Positions 1-15,262 of a DNA stretch of 64,000 bases are shown here, piece after piece. Both the position numbers and the translations under genes were made by a program. Position 1 is the stretch's first letter; each line of letters starts with the position of its first letter. Location: positions 24,468,700-24,532,699 of the forward strand of contig CM050657.1 in NCBI GenBank assembly GCA_027574665.1, in the 5' to 3' direction. This stretch comes from Rhynochetos jubatus (Eukaryota; Chordata; Aves; Eurypygiformes; Rhynochetidae). The notes beneath the pieces are model-generated. The model was not told the origin of the DNA. It saw only the letters and a program-made list of their open reading frames with translations, and searched no databases.

Positions 1-212
1 TATCAGGAAGAAATTCTTCATGGAGAGGGTGGGGAGCACTGGGACAGGTTGCCCAGAGAAGCTGTGGACGGCCCATCCCTGGAGGTGTCCAAGGCCAGAC
101 TGGATGAGGCTTGGAGCAACCTGGGCTGGTGGAGGGTGTCCCTGCCCATGGCAGCGGGGTTGGAACTGGATGGTCTTTAAGGTCCCTTCCAACCCAAACC
201 ATTCTGTGATTG
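1..212 (+). mobile_element. CR1 LINE, 3' end (cut by the window edge)
   Basis: This is the last ~210 bases of a chicken-repeat-1 (CR1) non-LTR retrotransposon in sense orientation. The sequence shows the standard order of CR1 landmarks: the block coding the end of ORF2 (GQVAQRS-type reading around the 'GGGACAGGTTGCCCAGAGAA' stretch), the 'GTGTCCCTGCCCATGGCAG' segment, 'GGTTGGAACTGGATG', then 'CCAACCCAAACCATTCTGTGAT'-type sequence ending in a single tail octamer before unrelated sequence. The 5' part lies outside the window, so it is unknown how long the copy is. It carries small differences from the copy at 30514-31098, as expected for an inactive, independently decayed insertion. No functional protein is encoded. 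Confidence 0.95.
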
Positions 213-1200
213 GGTATTAACAGGCTGGAAAGGCATTTGCCACAGACAGTGCACGTTTCTTGAAACAATTTTAAACCAAGAGATTGAATCTTAGAACATT
301 CTAGCTATGTGTGAGGATGTATAAAAAGTCAAATTTTTATGAGTAGAGACAAAAGCTAGATAATCATTAGAGTTATTCAGTCACATGCAGCTATGTCTGT
401 TTTATTTAAAAGGGGGCATGACAAGATTTGTCGACTGATATTAACAGAAAAAGGATGAATTACTTGACATGTGGCAATGAAACTGCAGATACTGCTTAAA
501 GTATCAGAAACTCAATAAAATTCTCCACTTAAAGTAAGGATGCATGAAAAATAAGATTAGACAGTATCTGAAACTGAAGTGATATACAAAAAGCTGGCAG
601 ACAGAATTACTGGAGATGTCAGTCAGGATTCACATCAGGGATAGTCATGTCATTCACAACAGTAAAACCTGACTGTGAAGTCAACTCCAGCCAAGCTATT
701 GCACAACTTGTAGTTTCTGCCCGATTTGAGCAGAAATACTCAAGCAGCACCAGAAGTCAGTTATTCTTACAGCCTAGGATACATCACCCCTCATGCTAAT
801 TAATTCTTCACTCAGGCTAGTTAGCTTTTCAGGCATTCAGTGTGCATGTTAGCTCGAAGTGCATTGTTCTCACCTAGGGGGTAATCAGTATGAATATAGC
901 ACACCATTACCTCACTTCAAACAAGCTTTAGTCATGTATAACCATTGTCCTCCAGCCTCACTATCAGCTCCTAGACTGCAACTAGTGATTCTCAGCAAAT
1001 TCCCAATTCCTCCTCTCCTTCCCTGAGTAACTGCAGAGTGGAACAGGACTGAAAACATGAGCGAATGACCAATTAATTTCCTGGGTGGGAATGGTTCTGC
1101 CATAAAAGAGCCATCCAGAATTGACCATTTTCATAGCATGTTGCAAATCCCATCCTGTTTGAGAAATTATCTATCTCCACTGTAGCAAGAAAGTCTATAG
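213..1200. other. AT-rich single-copy sequence, no gene seen
   Basis: Between two CR1 fragments. Reading frames are short and broken on both strands, and I recognise no repeat family. Splice-like motifs on the minus strand near 873 (CTAG followed by GTGAGA) and near 890 (GTGAG followed by GTAATG) have no convincing exon attached. Confidence 0.6.
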
Positions 1201-1823
1201 CACAAGTACAGGCTGGGCAGAGAAAGGATTGAGAGCAGCCCTGAGGAGAAGGACTTGGGGGTGCTGGTGGATGAAGAGCTGGACATGAGCTGGCTGTGTG
1301 TGCTAGCAGCCCAGAAAGCCATCTGTATCCTGGGCTGTATCCAGAGCAGTGTGGCCAACAGGGCGAGGGAGGGGATTCTCCCTCTCTGCTCTGCTCTCGT
1401 GAGACCCCACCTGGAGTTCTGTGTCCAGCTCTGGCGCTGCCCAACATCAGGATATAGACTGGTTGGAGTGAGTCCAGAGGAGGCCATGAAGATGCTCAGA
1501 GGGCTGGAGCCCCTCTGCTATGGGGACAGGCTGAGAGAGTTGGGCTTGTTCAGCCTGGAGAAGAGAAGGCTCAGGGGAGATCTTATTGCAGCCTTCCAGT
1601 ACCTGCAGGGGCCGACAGGGAAGCTCGGGGGGTGGGGGGGGGGGGGGGTGTGCCTTTTTACAAGGGCCTGTAGTGACAGGACAAGGAGTAATGGGTTTAA
1701 ACGCAAAGAGGGGAGATTCAGATTAGATATCAGAAAAAAGTTCTTCCTGGAGAAGGTGGGGAGGCACTGGGACAGGTTGCCCAGAGAAGCTGTGGGTGCC
1801 CCATCCCTGGCAGTGTCCAAGGC
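1201..1823 (+). mobile_element. CR1 LINE fragment, truncated at both ends
   Basis: Sense-strand CR1 beginning at the 'AAGTACAGGCTGGGCAGAG' block and running through the C-terminal part of the reverse-transcriptase ORF. An open frame from 1255 to 1836 (193 codons) reads the recognisable CR1 signatures VRPHLEFCVQLW, RLRELGLFSLEKRRLRGDLI, RTRSNGFKRKEGRFRLDIRK and HWDRLPREAVGAPSLAV. Unlike most CR1 copies it stops at 'GTGTCCAAGGC' (1823) and lacks the last ~110 bases and the octamer tail, so the 3' end was lost after insertion. Part of the block before 'TTTACAAGGGCC' is replaced by a long G run (1634-1648). The surviving frame is a remnant of a dead element and not a host gene, although it is the longest recognisable coding-like stretch in the window. 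Confidence 0.95.
1634..1648 (+). repeat. Homopolymer G tract (G15) inside CR1
   Basis: Fifteen consecutive G, preceded by GGGGGG and one T (1627-1633). It falls where CR1 consensus has a short G-rich AAAGCTGGGGAGGG-like segment, so it probably grew by slippage from that seed. The tract can form a G-quadruplex, and its length in an assembly should be treated as uncertain. Confidence 0.95.
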
Positions 1824-8145
<6,322 letters not shown>

Positions 8146-8192
8146 CTGCACATCCCAGTCTTCCAGTTTAATAACTAATATAACATAAATAT
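8146..8192 (-). other. Candidate short exon, minus strand
   Basis: Read on the minus strand, a strong acceptor (TTTTTTCTCTCACCCAG) ends just above 8192 and a good donor (GTGCAG|GTAAAT) lies at 8146/8145, enclosing 47 nt. One frame, starting after 2 nt and ending in phase 0, is fully open and reads IYVILVIKLEDWDVQ. The other two frames have stops. No family is recognised. The phase does not match the candidate first exon at 11767-11915, so at least one more exon would have to lie between. Short splice-bounded open stretches occur by chance, so this is only a target for transcript mapping. Confidence 0.12.
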
Positions 8193-9934
8193 CTGGGTGA
8201 GAGAAAAAATGAAAAATGTGTAATCTAGGATGATATTTTATTTGCTCATGAGAAAGTTACTCACCCCAGCCAAGAAGAACTTTACAGGGTGCACATAAAT
8301 ATTACACATAGCCTCATATGACACTCTAATCCTCTAAAATAGCTTTTCCAGGGCCACATGATGCATCGTTATTATTGTTAAATTCCAGTAACTCGCGTGC
8401 ATTTCATTGGAAAACCATTAACAAAGTGCATGATAGGCTATGTGGTTTTCGATCAGATTCAGTATATCAGAAGTATGAAGTTGCCCCTTGCAATCTCCAC
8501 ACCAGACTTTTAGTCAGAACATGCAAGTCCCATCGCAATTTCTAAATCAGCTTCCGAGAAACCCCCAAACCTAATCGCCTCCAAGCTTGTTGCAGTCTTC
8601 ACTAGAGCAGCAGCTTATACAACCTTATAAAAACCATCCCGGCTTTTTCACACCTATCTGTGAAAATGGCCAAAAGCACAACAAATACTGTCTTTAGTAA
8701 TGCATAGGGTTCCTTTACTTAAGATAGAGCATCAGCTTAAGTTTGGGGTACTCACCTTTTTTTTTTTCTTTAGTTTTGTGGGGGCAGCAACTTTCCAAGC
8801 AAATGGTACTGACCAAAGAGCTCTCCACAGACAAGTTACCTCAAAGCAAACTGCAATAGGTCTATGACCCAAATTCCAAGTGCCTGGGCAGCTAACAGAG
8901 AAAAAGCTGCCTCATCAGAATTGTCTCTTCCTTTCCTTAGACTAGAATCCTTCAGTTCCCAGTATGGTACTTCATTCTTGCAATTGCTGTATTTCAGGCA
9001 ACATCAGTGGGGAAATTCCCCTTCACAGAAGGGCCAACAAGACCTCTTCCTTAGTTATGAAAGAACATCCTATTTAAAATATCCTATTTTTTATATTAAA
9101 ACAAAATTAAAACTTGATTAAGAAGCTTATGTTGCTCTGCTTTGAGGTTTACCTGACCACCTCCAGGAACTCAGAAAGAATTCTTCTGAAATACACAGAA
9201 CTGCTCATTTTGCTAAGTGCACGATGGGTTTTCTCATTTTCCTCTGAAACTTCATCTATTAGTTACTGCCAGAGGCAACAAACCCAACTCAACAGCTGAG
9301 GTTAATAATAAATATACAAAGCTGCTGTTTGAAACAACATGCCCTCCTGCACGAATTCAGTAGCATCCCAGTGTTCCTGAGTGTGGCATACTTGACAGTG
9401 AGAAGCCTATTTGCTATTAAATTTTTAAGCCATCAAAAGGAAAAGCATAAGGTGTGTATCTTACACCGATGTATGAACTTGCCTACTAACACTGAGGATT
9501 TTACATAGCAGTGAGGCAATTTAAGTAAATAGCTCCTAGGCTCAAGGGTTCATGTTGCTTGTTCTCCTTATATTTTAATTAAATGATCAGTTTGGAATTT
9601 CCACTTGCTTCAACTTGTACAACCAACAGATTCAAGGCAATTATACAAGTGTGTATGTGCCCAGCCTATTATTCTTAAAAAGCAAGCAAAATATTTTGGA
9701 TATCTCATCTGTACAGGGATTTCTGTCTATCCAAAGAAGTGAGGTTCTGAAACAACAACTAAGTTAGGTACCTAATTATCACTGAAATCACACTGCAACT
9801 ATCCCTAAGTGTTTATAAGTTCTTATAATAATTGAAATAAATATTAATAACCGTACAGTTATACCATCTTCAAAACTTTGATTGCACCTCCTCCGTTTTT
9901 TCATGGCAGCCACAAAACTATCAGTACACTGAGC
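8193..9934. other. Non-coding stretch with isolated splice-like signals
   Basis: AT-rich, no recognised family apart from the small candidate exon listed at 9153-9185. On the minus strand there are two near-perfect donors: AAAG|GTGAGTA near 8750, which follows an 11-base A run, and GGG|GTGAGTAA near 8265. An open minus-strand frame leads into the first of these, but no methionine start or known domain supports it. Confidence 0.5.
9153..9185 (-). other. Candidate exon 2 of the CpG-island gene, minus strand
   Basis: On the minus strand an acceptor (TTCTGTGTATTTCAG) precedes 9185 and a donor (GTCAG|GTAAAC) follows 9153, enclosing 33 nt. The frame that starts after one base and ends two bases into a codon is open and reads RILSEFLEVV. 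That phase (2 in, 2 out) is the one required to continue the frame of the candidate first coding exon at 11767-11915. Agreement of phase and strand is mild support only, since one frame in three would agree by chance. Confidence 0.15.
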
Positions 9935-10456
9935 ATCACGAGGGAAAGTACTGAGCCCATCACACAGAGTATTGTTTTGGCACTGCATAAAACCTGGATG
10001 TGCCCACGTCTTGATTACTATGAGCTGTTCTGGTTTCAGCTCAGGAAGGGCAGTTCAGTTGGTGAATAGCTACTGCTACTCAAGAGAGGCAAAATAGGTC
10101 TGGGGCTGTTTGGTTTGGATGAGGAGCTTGGGGGAGGCTACAGCTGAGTTTTACAAAATGATGGAGGCAGTAGATAAATTGAATGCAAAACTTGTCCCTG
10201 CAATATGCGATACGGGGGGCAGTCAGTGAACGCAACACAAAATTCTGCGAGAGGCAAAGTGTGCCCTGGGCAGATACGTGTACATTTGGTGTCCCTAATG
10301 CAGCAGCTGTGGCTGGCGGTAGGGAATAGAGGGGAAAGCACCTGGCCAGGCGAGTTTCCCTAAATCGCATCACAGCTCTCCACTGCCCGAGACAGATCGC
10401 TGAGCTGGACAGGCCATTAGGCTGACCCAGTTCAGCGTTTCTTACGGTTCTGAAGA
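9935..10456 (+). mobile_element. Ancient CR1-like LINE fossil, 3' part, sense
   Basis: A heavily decayed LINE of the amniote CR1-like type. In order on the plus strand: 'TTTTGGCACTGCATAAAACC' followed by a stretch reading like PRLDYYELFW (matching the CR1 motif RPHLEYCVQFW), a frameshifted block reading LGLFGLDEELGGG (CR1: LGLFSLEKRRLRG), a block near 10150-10230 reading FYKMMEAVDKLNAKL (family-typical VYKIMNGVDKVN), and a terminal segment around 10405-10456 resembling the known 3' end 'GGTCTGACCCAGTATGGC...TTCTTATGTTCT' of these elements. Several indels and stops show it is dead. It is much older than the CR1 copies at 1, 1201 and 30514. A 165-codon frame on the opposite strand (10080-10577) is a shadow of this fossil. 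Confidence 0.7.
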
Positions 10457-11334
10457 TCTCCATTACTGCAAGCCTATATGGCTGCTTTCTTAGGCTCTTC
10501 TTGTTATGGTTAAGGAAAATACACAATGCATGGTGGGCAGAGGGGCTGCTATAGCATTTTTCGGTGGTGCATTGCACTAAACTAGCAGTATGGGGGGGGA
10601 AACTTAGTTGTGAAGTTGGCTCTGAGATTCAGGCTGCCATGCTTCCGGGCAACAGCAGCCAGCGACGGACAGGGCAGGCAGCTGGGGTTAACAGCTTCAC
10701 CCAGCCAATTCAGACACAGCAGTAGCTACTTACACATTTTATGAATTAAGACCCTAGAAATCATCACTGTGATGAAATCTGATGTGTCTCATTAAATTAT
10801 TTTAAAAGGCAGAACCTCAAATGGCTCAAACTTCCCTTTGACCGGACTGTCACCATGTCCTCAGTGCCCCTCTCTGACATCTCTGGGCTTCTCAAAGGTC
10901 TTTTAGATCATCTGAACGCTAATTAGCTGATCACGGCTAGGCTAAATACTACCATTTGCATTTTTAAAGTTAAAGGCATGCTGCTAATTTATTGCTAGAA
11001 TATCCCAAGTAACCAGACTTAAGTAGCAAATAATAACGCCTGAAGAACGAACTACTGGCACATATTGTATTGCTACAAAGCTTACCGAAAACAAACATCA
11101 GGGATCGTTTATAAAACCAAACACCAGCTGTTGCAGGAGGGGGGAAACAAGCTCTTAAAGCGAAGCAGAGGAGAACGATGAGTAAGTTACACAGTGAAAG
11201 CCGGGCAGATTTAAAACCCCCAAGTAACCACCTATCTTCCTGTCTTCTTTAACTCACACTGGCACGTGAGTAGGTGTTCCGGGGGGGAAAGAAAAAAATA
11301 AAAGCTTTAATTAGCTACTTCAAATAGCTGTCTC
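10457..11334. other. Transition between LINE fossil and CpG island
   Basis: AT-rich sequence with no recognised gene. Short homopolymers occur at 10591-10598 (G8) and 11281-11287 (G7). A plus-strand donor-like motif, CAC|GTGAGT, is near 11267. For the inferred minus-strand gene this is the start of the first intron. Confidence 0.5.
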
Positions 11335-11766
11335 TACGGTCCGGGGTGTGTGTTTATCGTGTGCCTGACGCGGCCGGCACGACAGGCCGCAGTTCCCGTG
11401 TCTGAAGGCCGAGGCCCAGGGGCAGCTCCCCGCCGGCAGCCAGCCAGCCCGCAGCGCTTCGAGCCCGGGGGGCCCCAGCGACCACCGCTCCTTCACCAAA
11501 AGCTGCCCTCGGACCGCACCACGCTGCGGCTCGGCACCCCTCTCCTCCGGGGACACGGGGCGGCACAGCCGCGGCGCTCCGGGCCCGCCGCCGCCGCGCC
11601 CGGGGCGGCCGCCAGCCCCGGCTGCCTGCGGAGCCGCGGAGCCCGAGCGCACGCGGCACGGCGGGACACCGGGGGGAAGAGGGCCGCGCGGGCGAGCCCC
11701 TGCCCCGCCGGCTCCCTCCCCCTGCCGCCAGCCCCCACGCCGCCGCCTCCCTCCTTCCTCCCTTAC

Positions 11767-11915
11767 CGCGGCTGGCGGCGCGCCGGGACCTGGTCGGGCC
11801 GGGCCAGGCAGGGCAGCACAAGCGCGGCGCTGCCGTCCTCTCTCCCGCCGGCGGCGCTGCCCTCGGGGCTGGCTCCGCACTGCCGCCTGCTCCTGCCAGC
11901 GCCGCGACGGGCCAT
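11767..11915 (-). CDS. Candidate first coding exon of an unidentified gene
   Basis: On the minus strand, I see no ATG between about 12120 and the one at 11915-11913. That ATG has G at -3 and G at +4, so it would be the first AUG of a transcript starting in the island and is in a strong context. The frame stays open to a consensus donor, GCG|GTAAGG, at 11767/11766, giving 49 codons plus 2 nt (intron phase 2). The predicted start reads MARRGAGRSRRQCGASPEGS and is rich in Arg, Ala and Gly. I see no signal peptide and no domain, and I do not recognise the protein. The same frame also remains open upstream as far as about 12119 without a methionine. If the upstream donor at 11988 is used, this segment would be spliced out or belong to an alternative first exon. 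Composition bias alone could produce the open frame. Confidence 0.3.
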
Positions 11916-11987
11916 CGCGCCGAGCGCTGCCAGGCGTCCCCTCCTGCTGCAGAGCAGAGAGGTTGATGCTTTAACTCCCTTACTCAC

Positions 11988-12110
11988 CTGAAGGTGACGT
12001 CCCCAGCTTCTGGCCGTTATTTCTCTGTCGAAGGACGGGCTCTGCGCCTCCGGGGTTGCGGTTTCAGGGTGCCCTAGTCGAATTGCAACCGGAAAGAGCG
12101 TGTGAGGTTT
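11988..12110 (-). other. Candidate 5' untranslated exon, minus strand
   Basis: The minus strand carries a perfect donor, CAG|GTGAGT, with the exon ending at 11988, on the gene-upstream flank of the CpG island. The upstream limit is unknown, and 12110 is only the approximate edge of the island. There is no ATG in this segment on the minus strand, so it would be untranslated. It and the candidate coding exon at 11767-11915 are probably alternatives or parts of one unspliced first exon. 5' end mapping would decide. Confidence 0.3.
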
Positions 12111-15100
12111 GTGGCTTTCTCAGGGGCCGGCAATAACGAAGCTCAGCTTTCTCTAATGGACAGCCTGATAGTGTCACCACCTTCTCGATCAGCTGTTATT
12201 TTGCAAAATACACAAATGTTATAAAGTACGTGTTAAATAGATTCTAGTAAAAAGTGAAGTCCAAAGAGTTTTAAGTAATTTGCTTATTCACTTTAATTCT
12301 TAGACATGTAAAATCCAGTTTCTTGAGATGTCAGAATGTCACCAGCTAGTGTTAGAATCTACCCAAAATGTCATTTTTGTAATGTTAAAGGGAAGCACAC
12401 TTATTCCTCTTGTCTGACATTGTGATAAAAATGAATAGGATCATGGATAGTATTTTTAAGCTTTACTGTGTAAAATGCACATGCAAACTATAGAACCTCA
12501 TTGCTGCGTGGAGGCCGTGAGCTATACTTCAGACCTGTGGTTGGCCTTGCTGAAGTCTGGCCAAGGGATGGTTTTAGCATTTGGGTCTTTGGCTTGTGAC
12601 TGGGAACAGGGTATATACATTTTAGGCATCACTTTAGAAAGTCTGAAATCATAAGGCAAAGCACAATCTTAAAAACATGATCCAGATAAGTATATGAAGT
12701 ACCACGTCTTCTGCTTTTAAGCATATATAGATGTGCTTTTGGGTCTTCCCCCCCGGTGCTAGATTTCTCACACAAGCAGATGATCCCTGGAGGTGATACT
12801 TTAACGTGATGAAAGTGGCAGTGTGGGCAGTGCTGAAAGTGTTGTTTACCTGTGTCTGTGCAGTTCTCCATGACACCTCCTTGCTCTTCTCTGCTCCTAC
12901 CCTGTTCCCATGAAGTTTTATTTTAGAATACAATTTATAATTTAAGATGGTAGGGAAATACTATTGTTAGTGATGGAGAGATGTTTTCCATCATTTTAAT
13001 ACAGGAAAAATGTTGGACAAAAAGACTACACAAATAATTTCTTACATATAAGCAGCCTAGACTGTAGGTGCTCAGGCTTTAACATCCTGTGGGATTATCT
13101 AACGATGAAAAGCCAGATAGGCACCTTTGAAATTAACTAATGCGTATGTATAAATAATCTTCCTTGTCAAGGGACCTACAACCTTATAGAAACAATAATT
13201 CCCCACTCCCTTTGAGGGAGAAAATTCCATTAAAAAAAAATCTTTTTGAAGCTGACATCCTGGCGCATAATGGATCAGTTATTTTTGCTGACCCGGCTTA
13301 CTAAACATATAGAGCTTATTCTGAAAATGAGTAACGAGAATTAAAACCTCCTCTTTGTAGATTTTGAATTACTGATACGTGGTTTGGGAATAAATAAGGT
13401 TGGCTATAAAAGGAAACATTGTGCTTCATTTACAAGAAAGAAAACCAATCCAAAGATTAAATCTTGTGCATCAAGCTTGAAAACTAAGGGAAAACATGAC
13501 TTGAAAACATGTCATCTGAGCTGACATGAATGTGGCTCTGCTGATCTCAACGGGAACTGTTGCTGTGCTAGCTGAGGGTCTGTCCACTATTTTTGTTGAA
13601 AGCTGAATCGCACTTACACTAATAAGCATTTCTTGCTTGTTGCTTTTAAACGTAAGCTTTCCAATTCTAATTAGAGTTTTTAAGAAACTGTTTAATAAAT
13701 AAAATGGTTTTTTGAACTGGGTTGAATCTCAAATAATTCACTAACAGTAAACAAATGGAGCAGTAGGTCTGATCCTAACCTGTATTCTCCACTGAGCTCT
13801 CTTGAAATGGGTGAAATTACAAAACGTGGCTGAAGTGCAGCAGTGTGAAAGAGAGGGTGTGGGAAAAGATGAGTATTAGTCAAGAAAGTGTGCGAGAGCT
13901 GAAGCACTGAGATGCCACACGGCAAGGGAAGAGCAAATGACCACAGAAAGTTCCAAGATGATTACAAAAGATGAATTAATTAAAACCTGTCTTTCAGCAA
14001 TTAAATTAAAACAACAAGTCAGCACTACAAAATCAAGTAACGTTCTGACAGTTACCCGAAGATAGTGGTAAACACAGGACCAGCTTCTGCTCTTTATCGC
14101 AGTAGTCTTATTTTCATGGGGTTCAATTTTGGACTAGTTCCAGTGGGAGTTTGGAGCAACAGTACTATTTTGTTACTTGTCTGTTACTGTAAAGTAAAAC
14201 ATGAGTTAGAATACCCATGTCAAGGTGTAAAATTATGAGTATGAAATTCCAAGCCAAAGTTGTTCCAGATGCTATGCATCGGTAGCTGTATGGAAATTTG
14301 GCATTCACTGCAGTTCTCAAGGCACAAAGCTCCCAGGGTCTTACATAAATTGTGCACATCAAGGCTGTAGAATTAGGCCTTGTAATTGCAAAATCTGCCA
14401 AAACAGCAGCACGGCAAGTCAGCATAGTCTTTTAGTTCTTGGCACCTGGCCTTTACTGATGCGTAGTTCAGATCTGAAAAAAATTCTGTTGGGAGGAGAT
14501 GGAGAAGAGAAACATGAGAGAAGTGTTCATTAACCTTTACCCTCCATAACAGAAGTGGAAAGCATTAGCTTGAAGTCTTGGCTGGGACAATGAAATGATC
14601 ATTCACTCGACTTAATCTAGGAAGTAAATACAGAAGCTTTAATTTTTAAATTACTTAAATGCTGCAGTTATGGTTAGTTTGAACATTAAATCAAATGCTA
14701 CAAATATATGTGGACAAGAAAATGTTAACTTCTTGTAAATGAAGATCATTCAGTTGCTTGATTGCTATTAGAATTAAAAGCAAACATTAGCAAATCCGTT
14801 ATTACTGAGGCAGCAAGTAGAAATCAAAAGGCTAAAATGCAGTACAGAAACAAAGGAAAGCAGGCTCCAGTGTGCTATATTCCTCTGAAGCTGCAGAAAG
14901 TTAATAAGCAGAGGTAGAGACAGGGCAGAATACAAAGCTTTATTTGAAAGCTAAGGAAAAAATCAACTTAAAAGGGCTCAGATAACAATCATAAAACTAA
15001 CTTTTTAACTTGTCTGCAAGGAAGACTTATCTAGAAGATAAAATGCAAACACTGAAAGGCAGATAAATTAAAATTTCTCACTTGTTTTAGGCTCCATGAC

Positions 15101-15142
15101 GATCAAAGCAGTTCTTTGTCACAGGTGAACAGAGTGGAATGT
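12111..15142. other. AT-rich sequence upstream of the CpG island
   Basis: No recognised gene or repeat. Several TAAT/ATTA-rich short stretches (for example around 13970-14015) are compatible with regulatory DNA but are common by chance at this composition. Confidence 0.5.
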
Positions 15143-15214
15143 TTCCTTCCTTCCTTCCTTCCTTCCTTCCTTCCTTCCTTCCTTCCTTCCTTCCTTCCTT
15201 CCTTCCTTCCTTCC
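15143..15214 (+). repeat. (TTCC)18 microsatellite
   Basis: Eighteen perfect TTCC units (72 bases), pure pyrimidine on the plus strand, directly abutting an (AGAC)12 block. As GGAA on the minus strand it presents a dense row of ETS core motifs. Perfection of the array implies recent expansion and high polymorphism. The frames running through it are repeat artefacts. Confidence 0.99.

Positions 15215-15262
<48 letters not shown>
15215..15262 (+). repeat. (AGAC)12 microsatellite
   Basis: Twelve perfect AGAC units (48 bases) immediately following the TTCC array with no spacer, then TGTCATGCATGCAT. Together with the TTCC block this makes a 120-base compound microsatellite with a composition switch at 15214/15215. 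Confidence 0.99.

Larger units (their letters stand above)
11335..12110 (-). promoter_or_regulatory. CpG island, probable promoter of a minus-strand gene
   Basis: About 775 bases of very GC-rich, CpG-dense sequence (densest at 11370-11960) with sharp borders to AT-rich DNA. It is the only such region in the window, and in vertebrates this is the usual mark of a promoter and first exon. Direction is inferred. The two best splice donors inside it, CAG|GTGAGT at 11988/11987 and GCG|GTAAGG at 11767/11766, both read on the minus strand, while plus-strand donors are weaker (for example GAGCGT|GTGAGG near 12102). Candidate factor sites are a CRE-like TGACGTCC at 11995-12002 and an ETS-like ACCGGAAAG near 12089. 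There is no TATA box, as usual for CpG-island promoters. Long frames on both strands here follow from the lack of AT-rich stop codons and are not evidence of coding. A bidirectional promoter is possible. Confidence 0.75.

Noticed and set aside
8745..8860. Minus-strand candidate exon ending at AAAG|GTGAGTA
   Set aside because: The donor is excellent, but it follows an 11-A run, the acceptor is poor, and the encoded stretch ends in a poly-lysine artefact. Perfect donors are expected about twice by chance in a window of this size.
10080..10577. 165-codon minus-strand frame
   Set aside because: It is the antisense shadow of the CR1-like fossil at 9935-10456.
11350..11991. 213-codon plus-strand frame across the CpG island
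   Set aside because: GC-rich DNA lacks stop codons, and overlapping minus-strand frames of 186 and 155 codons exist over the same bases. Composition is Pro/Ala/Arg throughout, with no domain and no plus-strand donor of quality at its end.
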